Source: Ornithinimicrobium cryptoxanthini
GTDB lineage: Bacteria > Actinomycetota > Actinomycetes > Actinomycetales > Dermatophilaceae
NCBI RefSeq assembly: GCF_023923205.1
Contig: NZ_CP099490.1
Span: forward strand, 372,001 to 436,000
DNA length: 64,000 nucleotides
Direction: 5' to 3'
In this document: in pieces, positions 17,459-25,928 of the stretch
Layout of the letters: each line of letters opens with the position of its first letter
Numbering within the stretch: position 1 is the stretch's first letter
Notes under the pieces: generated by a model
Seen by the model: only the letters and a program-made list of their open reading frames with translations
Database searches by the model: none
What the model was told of the DNA's origin: nothing
Program-made: the position numbers and the translations under genes

Positions 17459-17461
17459 GCC

Positions 17462-19924
17462 CTAGCCGATGTAGCTCCTGAGGGCCGTGCGGACCGCCTC
17501 CGAGATCGTCTCGTCGCCGCCTAGGACGATGATCTGCGCCGGGTTCAGTCGCTCGAGCTCGGCGATGGTTGCCGTCGGCAGCGACGCCTGCCGGGTCAGC
17601 AGGATCGGACTGTCCAGCGCGGCGATGAGCGGCGCACCGGCCAGCGCGTCGGCATACTCCGCACCGGAAGCGATGAACACCGCCGCCACCCCTGGGGCAT
17701 GGGCGCCCGCGATGGCTGCGGCGGTGCCGTAGCGGTCCGGTCCGGCGACCCGGGTGACCGTGCCGTCCGTGAAGTCACCGAGTGCGGTCAGCACTGTGTC
17801 GGAGACCGCGCCCGGTCCGCCGAGGACCACGATGTTGGCCGGGTTCAGGTGGGTCAGCGCTGCGGCGGTGCTTGCGGGCAGGTCCCCTGGACGGGTCAAC
17901 AGCACCGGGGCGTCGAGAGCTCCGGCGCGGGAGGCACCCGCTATGGCGTCCGGGAAGTCGGTGCCCGCAGCGACAAAGGCGACCTGGACCCCGGTCGGGT
18001 AGGTCATCGCGGCGGCGGCAGCGGTGGCGTAGCGGTCGGGTCCGGCCAGCCGCGTGACCTCGTCGGCTGTGTCCGCCTGGGCGTAGCCCCTCAGTTCCTC
18101 GATCAGTGGTTCCGTCACCGCCGCCGGACCACCCAGCACCACGATCCGTTGCGGTGCCAGCCGGGTCAGCTCGGCCTTCGTCGCATCGGGCAAGCTGTCC
18201 GGTCGGGTGAGCAGCACCGGGCTGTCGTGAAGCCCGCCCAGGGCACCGGCCGGCATCGCGTCGGGGTAGGTCAGCCCGCTGGTCAGGTAGACCACGTCGA
18301 CACCGGGCGCCCATGCGGCAGAGATCGCTGCAGCCGTGCCAAACCGGTCGATGCCGAAGATCCGCTCCGCCTCCTCGGCGGCGCCCTGATCGTTATCGGT
18401 GATGGTCAGTGTCGCGCTGGCTGGCGTGCCGAGGGTCGCACCGACCGGGTTGGTGAGGCTGAGGAGGACGGTCTCGTCGGGTTCGTCGTCGGTGTCGTCG
18501 GTGATCGGCACGGTGAACGACGCGCTTGTGTCACCGGCCGCGAAGGTAAGGGTGCCTGTGGCCGCGGTGTAGTCGCTGCCCGCAGTGGCCGTGCCATCGG
18601 TGGTGGCGTAGTCCACCGTCACGGCAGCTGACCCGGTGGCACTCAGGGTCGCGGTGATGGTGGCCGTGGGGCCGGCCTCGCTGACGGCGTAGGTCGCGCT
18701 GCTGAACGCGACGGCCGGAGGCGGAGGAGCCGCGGTCCAGGTGAAGGTGACGTCGTCGAGTGCCGCGCAGGGTCCGTCCGTGCTGGGGCGCACGCAGGCT
18801 CTGATCGTGTCGGTCCCCACGGTAGCCCCGGTGTAGGTGAGCGTGGCCGTCCCGTCAACGTCGGTCGTGTCAGTGGCAGTGCTGGCATTGGCGCCGGTGA
18901 CGGTGAACTCCACGGGGGTCCCCACTGCGGTGGGAGCGCCTGCGGCGTCGGTCACGGTGGCCGTCACCGTGTGCTCGGCGCCGACCTGCGAGGTGCCGCT
19001 GTCGGGCGACAGGTCCAGGGCGTGGGTGACGGCCCGGGCACCCGCGGAGCAGTCCGCGGCTGGGTTTGCGACCTGAGCCAGCCGCAGGTTGTCCAGGAAG
19101 ACGACCGAATCGTCGGCGACGGTGTCAAAGATGGAAAAATGGACGGTGTGCTCGCCCGCCGTGATCGGTGTCTGGACCACCAGCAAGTCCGTGGCAACAC
19201 CGAAATTGGCGCTCGTGACCGACCCTCCATCGAATGCTGTTCCTGCCCCGTTCGCTGCGCTCCAGCCGAGCTCGATCCATCTTCCGGGCATGATCGGATT
19301 GCCGGCGTTGGGCAGCCCGTCGGGCGCGTCCGCGAAGTTGTTCGGGGCAGTGACCAGCGGCAGGAAGGGCGGCGTATCCATCAGAGACGTGGTCCAGGTC
19401 GAGGTGTCCAGCTCGGCGATGAACGCATCCTGGCTCCCGTACGTGATCCAGTGGTCCTCGGTGAGGAACCTGGCGTCGAATGCCAGGCAGTTGCTCCCGG
19501 TGGGGACGTCGAGGTCGACCTCGAGGATGGTCACGTCGAACTCGACTCCACGGACAGGTGGACCACCGAGGTCCGTGCCCGCATAAGTGCCCGGCAAGGG
19601 GATGTCGGCGACGTCGCCGTTGGACAGGATGGCGAACGTGCTGCCGTCGGTGGGGAAGCCGGTCAGCGCGGTGTCGCCGACGCCCGCCGTGACAGGGTCG
19701 GCCTGAGTCTGGAAGCGGGCACCGGTCACGGTGACCGAGGGGCTGGCCATCGCCGCCGCCAGCTCAGCGGCAGTGCCGGTGCTGACGGCCACCGGGGCGT
19801 AGCCGGTGGTCGGGGCATGGTCGATGGCCATCGCGCTGGAGGAGGCGATCGCCAGGCCGAGCAACGGTGCGACGCTGCCGACGGCCAGTCCGGCTCGCAG
19901 CCGGGACCTGTGGTGGGTGTTCAC
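17462..19924 (-). CDS. Secreted multidomain protein with three CWB2 cell-wall-binding repeats
   Basis: An exported protein of 820 aa. A Sec signal peptide (about 1-33, ending SSAMA) is followed by a choice-of-anchor-like beta domain (about 60-285), an Ig-like Big domain (about 295-395), a Calx-beta domain (about 403-505, with DYATTDGTATAGSDY and EPDETVLLSLTNP), and three CWB2 repeats (about 515-820). Each repeat opens with a variant of RLAGPDRYATAAA and includes IVVLGGPAAV. CWB2 modules bind wall polymers non-covalently; the other domains suggest an adhesin or matrix protein. The GTG start has AAGGAGA upstream. The stop TAG lies in the CTAG target duplication of the IS, which landed exactly at the gene's end without truncating it. 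Confidence 0.85.
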   Translation of the reverse strand: MNTHHRSRLRAGLAVGSVAPLLGLAIASSSAMAIDHAPTTGYAPVAVSTGTAAELAAAMASPSVTVTGARFQTQADPVTAGVGDTALTGFPTDGSTFAILSNGDVADIPLPGTYAGTDLGGPPVRGVEFDVTILEVDLDVPTGSNCLAFDARFLTEDHWITYGSQDAFIAELDTSTWTTSLMDTPPFLPLVTAPNNFADAPDGLPNAGNPIMPGRWIELGWSAANGAGTAFDGGSVTSANFGVATDLLVVQTPITAGEHTVHFSIFDTVADDSVVFLDNLRLAQVANPAADCSAGARAVTHALDLSPDSGTSQVGAEHTVTATVTDAAGAPTAVGTPVEFTVTGANASTATDTTDVDGTATLTYTGATVGTDTIRACVRPSTDGPCAALDDVTFTWTAAPPPPAVAFSSATYAVSEAGPTATITATLSATGSAAVTVDYATTDGTATAGSDYTAATGTLTFAAGDTSASFTVPITDDTDDEPDETVLLSLTNPVGATLGTPASATLTITDNDQGAAEEAERIFGIDRFGTAAAISAAWAPGVDVVYLTSGLTYPDAMPAGALGGLHDSPVLLTRPDSLPDATKAELTRLAPQRIVVLGGPAAVTEPLIEELRGYAQADTADEVTRLAGPDRYATAAAAAMTYPTGVQVAFVAAGTDFPDAIAGASRAGALDAPVLLTRPGDLPASTAAALTHLNPANIVVLGGPGAVSDTVLTALGDFTDGTVTRVAGPDRYGTAAAIAGAHAPGVAAVFIASGAEYADALAGAPLIAALDSPILLTRQASLPTATIAELERLNPAQIIVLGGDETISEAVRTALRSYIG

Positions 19925-20121
19925 AACTGTTCTCCTTCGATCGAGACCGCGTCGGCCTATGGCGAAGGGCGCTCGTGTCGCGGAGTCCGAACCAGTCGGG
20001 GGGGCTGAGCCTTCGAGAAGGGGTCATTCAGAGCAGTCACGGGTGCCCAGTGCAGGCATCTCTATCGCCACTGTGTCGCAGTTGTGTCGCACATCACAGC
20101 TGCCGGAGACAGGGGGTCGGC

Positions 20122-20835
20122 TCAGTGCGACTGGTAACCCTCGCGAGCCAGCTGGAAGCCGCGTCCCGTCGTGAGGTCGGTGCAGTCCACCCCGGCCCGG
20201 TCGCTCAGGCAGGAGATGTCGCCCAGCCGCAGGGTGGTGCCATAGGGCAACACGGCCACGGTCTGGTCGCCGAACTCGTCGGTCGCGCCAAGACCAGGTC
20301 CGGCCCAGGCCCCTCCGGCCGTCACGTCAGCCGCCGACCGGATGTCGTAGGGCAGGCACACCCAGGTCGGGTCGGTCCCCTCCCCGACCGACATCGCGTC
20401 CGCTGTCTCCGGGGTGCACCCCTCAAAAGTCTCCGGGTTGATATCACCCTGCTTCGCGGCATACTGCTTGCCGTCGATCTGGCACACCACGCTGTCCGGT
20501 CGGATCACGCACGCCACGTTGCCCGATGGCATCAGGAACGAGGCCTGGCTGCCTTCCACCAGGACGCTCCCGTCCGCCTGCAGCTGCGCGGTGATCTCCT
20601 GCGGCCCGGCCGGCGCGGTATCGCCGGACTGGTCGGCGGCGCTCGACCCCGCAGTTCCTGACTCAGCCGTGTCCGGCTCGGCGGTCGCCAGCTCGTCGGG
20701 GGAGTCGTCCTGCGTGCTCGACTCACCGTCCGAGACACCTGGGGAGTCGGCGGTCTCGGGTGCGCTCGAGCAGGCGACGAGGACGCCGAGCAGCGTGAGA
20801 CCGAGGACGGGGCGGAGTCGCTGAGTGGGCAGCAT
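20122..20835 (-). CDS. Lipoprotein with SPSGN-type C-terminal domain
   Basis: A protein of 237 aa with a lipoprotein signal (LLGVLVAC, Cys at about 22) and a Ser/Asp/Thr-rich disordered linker (about 25-80). The folded domain contains FLMPSGNVACVI, VCQIDGK, LPYGTTLRLGDISC and GVDCTDLTTGRGFQL. The paired Cys and GxGF ending resemble small actinobacterial exported domains of unknown function (DUF6636-like, from memory). It is anchored on the outer face of the membrane. A TetR operator and gene lie divergently upstream. Confidence 0.7.
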   Translation of the reverse strand: MLPTQRLRPVLGLTLLGVLVACSSAPETADSPGVSDGESSTQDDSPDELATAEPDTAESGTAGSSAADQSGDTAPAGPQEITAQLQADGSVLVEGSQASFLMPSGNVACVIRPDSVVCQIDGKQYAAKQGDINPETFEGCTPETADAMSVGEGTDPTWVCLPYDIRSAADVTAGGAWAGPGLGATDEFGDQTVAVLPYGTTLRLGDISCLSDRAGVDCTDLTTGRGFQLAREGYQSH

Positions 20836-20907
20836 GAGGTCTCCTGGCGGGGACAGGGCAACCTCACGAGGCTAACCGGTGCGGCTTGCAGCCGAGAAAC
20901 CATTTGT

Positions 20908-20923
20908 GAGTGAGTGCTCACTC
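20908..20923. promoter_or_regulatory. TetR-type operator
   Basis: A palindrome with 7-bp arms, GAGTGAG-TG-CTCACTC, ends 17 bp before the tetR start and lies between the divergent lipoprotein and tetR-ABC genes. Its length, symmetry and place fit a site for the adjacent TetR repressor, which would control its own operon and possibly the lipoprotein. Confidence 0.7.
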
Positions 20924-20940
20924 CACCTAAGATCCTCGGC

Positions 20941-21540
20941 ATGTCTCCTCGCGCGCCGGCGCTGCCCCCCGACCAGCGCCGCGCGGTCATTGTGACGGCG
21001 GCTCTCGGCATCCTTCGGGTCAAGGGTCCGTCGGCCACCACGCGGGAGATCGCCGACGCCGCCGGAATTGCGGAGGGCACGTTGTTCCGCGCCTTCGCCA
21101 CCAAGGAGGACCTGATTGGTGCGGCGCTGGAGCAGGCGTTCGAGCCGACGCCGTTGATCGAGGCACTGGCGGCGATCGAGCCCGACCAGCTGCTGCGCGA
21201 GCGGCTGGTCGCCGCCGTGACGATCATCCAGACGCGCTATCTCGAGGTGTTCGAGCTGCTGCACGCCATGGGTCTGGTGCACCCGCCCGACCACGACAGG
21301 CGCAGCCACGACACACACAAGCACGACCGGGGCTCTGGGTGGCAGCAGCAGGTCATCGACCAGCTGGTGGCGCTCGTCGCCCCGGACGCGGAGCAGCTGC
21401 GCGTGCCCCCGGCCCAGCTCATCGAGGTCGTCCGGTTGCTCACCTTCGCCGGCAGCCACCCCATCCTGACCCGGGGGAGCGTGCTCGCCCCGGACATCAT
21501 CGTCGACGTGCTGCTGGACGGCACCCGGAAGGCCCGCTGA
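20941..21540 (+). CDS. TetR-family regulator of the ABC exporter
   Basis: A protein of 199 aa. The N-terminal HTH is complete (TTREIADAAGIAEGTLFRAF, then TKEDLIGAAL), followed by an alpha-helical ligand domain with a His/Asp-rich loop (HPPDHDRRSHDTHKHD, about 118-133) that is unusual and could bind metal. ATG 20941 is chosen because it lies just after the operator. The stop overlaps the ATG of the first ABC gene by one base (TGATG), so the repressor and exporter are coupled. It probably represses this operon until a toxic ligand binds. Confidence 0.88.
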   Translation: MSPRAPALPPDQRRAVIVTAALGILRVKGPSATTREIADAAGIAEGTLFRAFATKEDLIGAALEQAFEPTPLIEALAAIEPDQLLRERLVAAVTIIQTRYLEVFELLHAMGLVHPPDHDRRSHDTHKHDRGSGWQQQVIDQLVALVAPDAEQLRVPPAQLIEVVRLLTFAGSHPILTRGSVLAPDIIVDVLLDGTRKAR

Positions 21541-23270
21541 TGCTGATCAGACTCCTGCGCGCTCATCTCGCGCCCTACCGATGGCCCATCGTGGTGCTGC
21601 TGGTGCTGCAGCTGGTCAGCACGATCGCCTCGCTCTTCCTGCCCAGCCTCAACGGCCGGATCATCGACGAGGGCGTGGCGATCGGCCAGACCCGTCCGAT
21701 CCTGGAGCTGGGCGCGATCATGCTCGGCGTCTCGCTGCTGCAGGTCGCCGTCACCATCGTGGCGACCTATCTCGCCTCCCGCACGGCCGCCTCCGTGGGC
21801 CGGGACGTGCGCGGCTCGATCTTTGACCGGGTCGCCTCATTCAGCGCGCAGGAGGTCGGCCACTTCGGTGCGCCCACCCTGATCTCGCGGTCCACCAACG
21901 ACGTCACCCAGGTGCAGACCGTCCTGTTCATGGGCCTGACCCTGATGGTGGGCGTGCCGATCATGATGATCGGCGGCATCGTGATGGCGCTGCGCGAGGA
22001 CGTCGGTCTCTCCTGGTTGATCGCGGTCGCCGTGCCGCTGCTCGCTCTCGTCGTCGGCCTGATCATCCGCCAGATGGTCCCGCAGTTCACCCTGATGCAG
22101 AAGTCGATCGACTGGGTCAACAGGGTCCTGCGCGAGCAGATTACCGGCATCCGCGTCGTCCGCGCCTTCGTGCGCGAGGACCACGAGCGGGCCCGCTTCG
22201 CCGAGGCCAACACGCAATACACCGGCACCGCGCTCGCAGTGGGCAAGCTGATGGCCTTCGTCTTCCCCATCGTGATGCTCATCTTCAACGCCTCGACGAT
22301 CGCGGTGCTCTGGTTCGGCGCCTATCGCGTCGACGCCGGTCAGATGCAGATCGGCTCCCTCACCGCCTTCATGGCCTACCTGATGTTCGTGCTCATGTCG
22401 GTGATGATGGCGACCTTCATGTCGACGATGATCCCGCGAGCCGCGGTCTCCGCCGGTCGCATCGTCGAGGTGCTCGACACCACCAGCACCGTGGTCGAGA
22501 CGGATGAGCCGGTCGCCATCCCCGAGGGGCCTGTCGCCGTCGAGTTCCGCGACGTGCAGTTCCACTACCCCGGTGCCGAGGTCCCGGTCCTGCGCGGGGT
22601 GACCTTCACCGCACGGCCCGGCGAGACCACCGCGATCATCGGCTCGACCGGTGCCGGCAAGTCCACCCTGCTCTCCCTCATCCCGCGACTGTATGACGTG
22701 ACCGGCGGGGCGGTCCTGATCGGCGGGGTCGACGTGCGGGACTCCCGACTCGACGGCGTCTGGCGACGGATCGGACTGGTGCCGCAGAAGCCCTATCTGT
22801 TCACCGGGTCGGTGGCCGACAACCTGCGCTACGGCGACGGCGAGGCGACCGAGGAGCAGCTGTGGGAGGCGCTGCGGATCGCGCAGGGCCACGACTTCGT
22901 GCGGGCCATGCCCGAGGGCCTGGACTCGGCGGTCGCCCAGGGCGGCGGCAATGTCTCTGGTGGGCAGCGACAGCGCCTGGCGATCGCCCGGGCGCTCGTG
23001 CGCAGGCCTGACATCTATCTGTTTGACGACTCGTTCTCGGCCCTCGACCTGACGACCGACCGCAGGTTGCGCGCGGCGCTCGAGCCAGAGACCGCCCAGG
23101 CCACCGTCATCGTGGTGGCCCAGCGGATCTCCACGATCCTGGGTGCCGACCAGATCGTGGTCCTCGAGGACGGCGTGGTGGTCGGCGTGGGGACGCACGA
23201 CGAGCTCCTGCTGGACTGCACGACATACCAGGAGATCGTCAGCTCCCAGGCCGTGGCGGAGGTAGCGTGA
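21540..23270 (+). CDS. ABC exporter half-transporter, degenerate-site subunit
   Basis: A protein of 576 aa: six-helix type IV exporter membrane domain (about 1-310) and a C-terminal ATPase. Walker A is GSTGAGKST (368-376) and the signature is NVSGGQRQR. The Walker B region reads YLFDDSFSALD, with Asp497 where the catalytic Glu should be, and the switch His is Gln528 (VVAQRIS). This is the degenerate half of a heterodimeric exporter of the TM287/288 or LmrCD type. Its partner follows directly with a 1-bp overlap. It likely exports a drug or lipid. Confidence 0.92.
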   Translation: MLIRLLRAHLAPYRWPIVVLLVLQLVSTIASLFLPSLNGRIIDEGVAIGQTRPILELGAIMLGVSLLQVAVTIVATYLASRTAASVGRDVRGSIFDRVASFSAQEVGHFGAPTLISRSTNDVTQVQTVLFMGLTLMVGVPIMMIGGIVMALREDVGLSWLIAVAVPLLALVVGLIIRQMVPQFTLMQKSIDWVNRVLREQITGIRVVRAFVREDHERARFAEANTQYTGTALAVGKLMAFVFPIVMLIFNASTIAVLWFGAYRVDAGQMQIGSLTAFMAYLMFVLMSVMMATFMSTMIPRAAVSAGRIVEVLDTTSTVVETDEPVAIPEGPVAVEFRDVQFHYPGAEVPVLRGVTFTARPGETTAIIGSTGAGKSTLLSLIPRLYDVTGGAVLIGGVDVRDSRLDGVWRRIGLVPQKPYLFTGSVADNLRYGDGEATEEQLWEALRIAQGHDFVRAMPEGLDSAVAQGGGNVSGGQRQRLAIARALVRRPDIYLFDDSFSALDLTTDRRLRAALEPETAQATVIVVAQRISTILGADQIVVLEDGVVVGVGTHDELLLDCTTYQEIVSSQAVAEVA

Positions 23271-25276
23271 TGACCGAGGGGATCAAGTCGGACGAGGAGA
23301 AGGCCGCCGAGGCCCGCCGCGGACCGCGGGGGAGCCACCACGGACCCGGGGGCGGCATCGGCGTTCCCACCGAGAAGGCCGCAAACTTCGGCACCAGCGC
23401 CAAGCGGCTCATCGGGCTGCTGCGGCCAGACCGGGTCGCCGTCACCGCGGTGGTCGTGCTGACGTCGATCGCGGTGGTGCTCAACGCGATCGGCCCCTAC
23501 ATCCTGGCCCGGGCGACGGACCTGATCTTTGCCGGCTTCTTCGGCAGGCAGCTGCCTGCGGGAGTCACCCAGGAGCAGGCGGTCGGGGGGCTGCGTGCCC
23601 AGGGGGAGGACACGCTGGCCGACATGGTCGCCGCGATGGACTACCTGGTGCCGGGACAGGGCGTCGACTTCGCGGCGCTCGCCCAGGTCCTGCTGCTCGT
23701 GCTCGGCATCTATCTGGTCGCCTCCGCGTTCTCCTGGATCCAGGCCCGCCTGCTGGTGGTCGTCGTCAACCGCACCATCTTCAACCTGCGCCGCGACGTC
23801 GAGGACAAGCTCAACCGGTTGCCGCTGCCCTACTTTGACAAGCAGCCGCGCGGGGAGCTGCTCAGTCGCGTCACCAACGACATCGACAACGTCTCGCAGA
23901 GTCTGCAGCAGACGCTGAGCCAGCTGTTGAACTCGCTGCTCACCGTCGTCGCGATGGTGGTGATGATGTTTGTGCTGTCGCCAACGCTGGCGCTGGTCGC
24001 GCTCATCACCATCCCCGTGTCGGTGGTCGTCACCGCAGTCATCGGCAGCCGTGCGCAAAAGCAGTTCAAGCGCCAGTGGAAGCACACCGGTGAGGTCAAC
24101 TCGATCGTGGAGGAGACCTTCACCGGGCACGAGCTGATCAAGGTGTTTGGTCGCCAGGACGCGAGTCGGCGCACCTTCGACAAGTCCAACAACGACCTGT
24201 TCGAGGCCGGCTTCGGCGCCCAGTTCGTCTCCGGCATCATCATGCCGACGATGATGTTTGTCGGGAACCTGAACTATGTCGTCATCGCCGTCCTCGGCGG
24301 CCTGCGCGTCGCCTCCGGCACGATGAGCCTCGGGGAGGTGCAGGCGTTCATCCAGTACTCCCGCCAGTTCACCCAACCGCTGACCCAGGTCGCCTCGATG
24401 GCCAACCTGATGCAGTCCGGTGTCGCCTCGGCCGAGCGTGTCTTCGAGGTGCTCGATGCTCCCGAGCAGCAGCGGGAGTCAGCCCGCCCGGTCGCTCTTG
24501 ACAACCCGCACGGTCAGGTCGCGTTTGAGGACGTCTCGTTCTCCTACGATCCCCAGCGGCCGTTGATCCACGACCTCGATCTCAGCGTCGAGCCCGGGCA
24601 GACGGTGGCGATCGTGGGGCCGACCGGCGCCGGCAAGACGACGCTGGTCAACCTGCTGATGCGCTTCTATGAGCTGGACGGTGGACGGATCACCCTCGAC
24701 GGGCTGGACATCACCGACCTGACCCGTCGGGGCCTGCGCTCGCGGATCGGCATGGTGCTCCAGGACACCTGGCTGTTCCAGGGCACCATCCGGGAGAACA
24801 TCGCCTACGGCCGCCCGGACGCGACTGAGGCCGAGATCGTGCAGGCCGCCGAAGCGACCTACGTCGACCGCTTCGTGCGCACCCTGCCCGACGGCTATGA
24901 CACCGTCCTGGACGCCGAGGGCGGCAACGTCAGCGCGGGTGAGAAGCAGCTGATCACCATCGCCCGGGCCTTCCTGTCCGATCCGGCGCTGCTGATCCTG
25001 GACGAGGCGACGTCGTCGGTGGACACCAGGACCGAGCTCTTGCTGCAGCACGCGATGGCCGCGCTGCGCAGCGACCGCACCAGCTTCGTCATCGCCCACC
25101 GGCTCTCGACGATCCGGGACGCGGACCTGATCCTGGTGATGGAGGACGGCGGGATCGTGGAGCAGGGCACCCACGCGGAGCTGCTGGCCGCCGGCGGTGC
25201 CTATGCGCGGCTCTATCAGTCGCAGTTCGCCGGGTCGGTCGTGGATGTCGACGAGGAGCTGACGACCACAACCTGA
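23270..25276 (+). CDS. ABC exporter half-transporter, canonical subunit
   Basis: A protein of 668 aa. An N-terminal cytoplasmic extension of about 45 residues rich in Gly/Arg/His precedes six membrane helices and the ATPase. There is an insertion between helices 1 and 2 (about 90-145). Walker A is GPTGAGKTT, the signature is NVSAGEKQL (modified LSGGQ), Walker B is LILDEATSSVD with catalytic Glu579, and the switch is IAHRLST with His610, so this half supplies the active ATP site. ATG 23270 overlaps the preceding stop and has GGCGGAGG upstream. It ends before a strong terminator. Confidence 0.92.
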   Translation: MTEGIKSDEEKAAEARRGPRGSHHGPGGGIGVPTEKAANFGTSAKRLIGLLRPDRVAVTAVVVLTSIAVVLNAIGPYILARATDLIFAGFFGRQLPAGVTQEQAVGGLRAQGEDTLADMVAAMDYLVPGQGVDFAALAQVLLLVLGIYLVASAFSWIQARLLVVVVNRTIFNLRRDVEDKLNRLPLPYFDKQPRGELLSRVTNDIDNVSQSLQQTLSQLLNSLLTVVAMVVMMFVLSPTLALVALITIPVSVVVTAVIGSRAQKQFKRQWKHTGEVNSIVEETFTGHELIKVFGRQDASRRTFDKSNNDLFEAGFGAQFVSGIIMPTMMFVGNLNYVVIAVLGGLRVASGTMSLGEVQAFIQYSRQFTQPLTQVASMANLMQSGVASAERVFEVLDAPEQQRESARPVALDNPHGQVAFEDVSFSYDPQRPLIHDLDLSVEPGQTVAIVGPTGAGKTTLVNLLMRFYELDGGRITLDGLDITDLTRRGLRSRIGMVLQDTWLFQGTIRENIAYGRPDATEAEIVQAAEATYVDRFVRTLPDGYDTVLDAEGGNVSAGEKQLITIARAFLSDPALLILDEATSSVDTRTELLLQHAMAALRSDRTSFVIAHRLSTIRDADLILVMEDGGIVEQGTHAELLAAGGAYARLYQSQFAGSVVDVDEELTTTT

Positions 25277-25287
25277 CGCGACACACG

Positions 25288-25322
25288 GCAGTGGCCCCGA
25301 CCGTGCTGGTCGGGGCCACTGC
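25288..25322 (+). terminator. Terminator after the ABC exporter operon
   Basis: A perfect 15-bp stem, GCAGTGGCCCCGACC / GGTCGGGGCCACTGC, with a 5-nt loop starts 12 bp after the exporter stop. There is no T-run. Confidence 0.8.
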
Positions 25323-25339
25323 TGTCGCGGACGCCGTCC

Positions 25340-25411
25340 CGTCTTACAGCCTGCTCCGTATCTTCGAGCCGGTTGTAGCACGCTGCCAGATACACGAGCG
25401 GCTGTAAGACG
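25340..25411. repeat. Long imperfect inverted repeat (72 bp)
   Basis: Arms of 24 nt (25340-25363 and 25388-25411) pair at the outer 12 bases (CGTCTTACAGCC / GGCTGTAAGACG) and the inner 6 (GTATCT / AGATAC), with a mismatched middle and a 24-nt loop. It lies between the exporter terminator and the doxX 3' end. It could be a second terminator, a structured RNA or a miniature mobile element. Confidence 0.55.
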
Positions 25412-25444
25412 TCGGTGGGTCCGCTGTCGTGCGGCGGGGTGAGT

Positions 25445-25503
25445 CGACGAAACCGCTATCAAAAGGCGGGGGTGGCCGACGAAACCCCTATGAAATTGGG
25501 GGT
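25445..25503 (-). repeat. Two tandem hairpin units 3' of doxX
   Basis: On the minus strand, just past the doxX stop, two related units lie 32 bp apart. Each has a short G+C stem around an A+T loop (CCCCAATTTCATAGGGG, then CCGCCTTTTGATAGCGG) followed by TTTCGTCG. The order stem, loop, T-rich tail suggests tandem intrinsic terminators. The shared tail and loop show the units arose by duplication. Confidence 0.6.
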
Positions 25504-25913
25504 CAGACGGTGAAGAGCGGCTCGGTGATCGTCAGGCCCAGGTCGGGCACGAGGACGAAGAGCGCGAACAGGGCGAGCGCGCCGCCGACCAGCGAGAGGG
25601 TCTTGTTGAACTGGACCTGCTCGTTGGCCTTGGCCTCACCCTCCTCGTTCCAGTAGCGGTGCATCAAGAAGGGGATCGGCGCGATGGCGACCAGGAGCAG
25701 CAGCGAGCCCAGGTCGCCCCAGACGCCCAGGAGCACCGAGAGGGCGCCGACGACCATCAGCACACCGGACACGATGGTGCTGAGCTTGGGTGCGGGCACG
25801 TTCTTGAACTGGGCATAGCCGGCCATGGCCTCGGTGGCCTTGAGGTGGCCGATGCCTGAGGCGAGGAAGATGACAACGAAAAGGACGCGGGCAATGAGGA
25901 CGACTACGTCCAT
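25503..25913 (-). CDS. DoxX-family membrane protein
   Basis: A protein of 136 aa with four hydrophobic helices (about 3-20, 45-63, 68-84 and 108-127). It has the DoxX features ARVLFVVIFLASGIGHL at the N-terminus and FLMHRYWNE in the loop after the third helix. GGAGG lies 8 nt before the ATG. DoxX proteins are small membrane proteins linked to redox and thiol stress in mycobacteria; the biochemical role is unsettled. A palindromic element upstream suggests regulation. Confidence 0.85.
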   Translation of the reverse strand: MDVVVLIARVLFVVIFLASGIGHLKATEAMAGYAQFKNVPAPKLSTIVSGVLMVVGALSVLLGVWGDLGSLLLLVAIAPIPFLMHRYWNEEGEAKANEQVQFNKTLSLVGGALALFALFVLVPDLGLTITEPLFTV

Positions 25914-25928
25914 GGGGAACCTCCGTGA

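Larger units (their letters stand above)
16186..17461 (-). mobile_element. IS5-family insertion sequence (decayed, 1276 bp)
   Basis: Terminal inverted repeats GGCGTGTCTCCC (16186-16197) and GGGAGACACGCC (17450-17461) match perfectly. Each is flanked by CTAG (16182-16185 and 17462-17465), a 4-bp target duplication. It carries a frameshifted DDE transposase on the minus strand with its start inside the right repeat. It also carries about 385 bp beyond the transposase end, which hold a small membrane gene not expected in such an element. IS5-type elements with CTAG or TA targets are common in actinobacteria. It is probably no longer autonomous. Confidence 0.85.
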
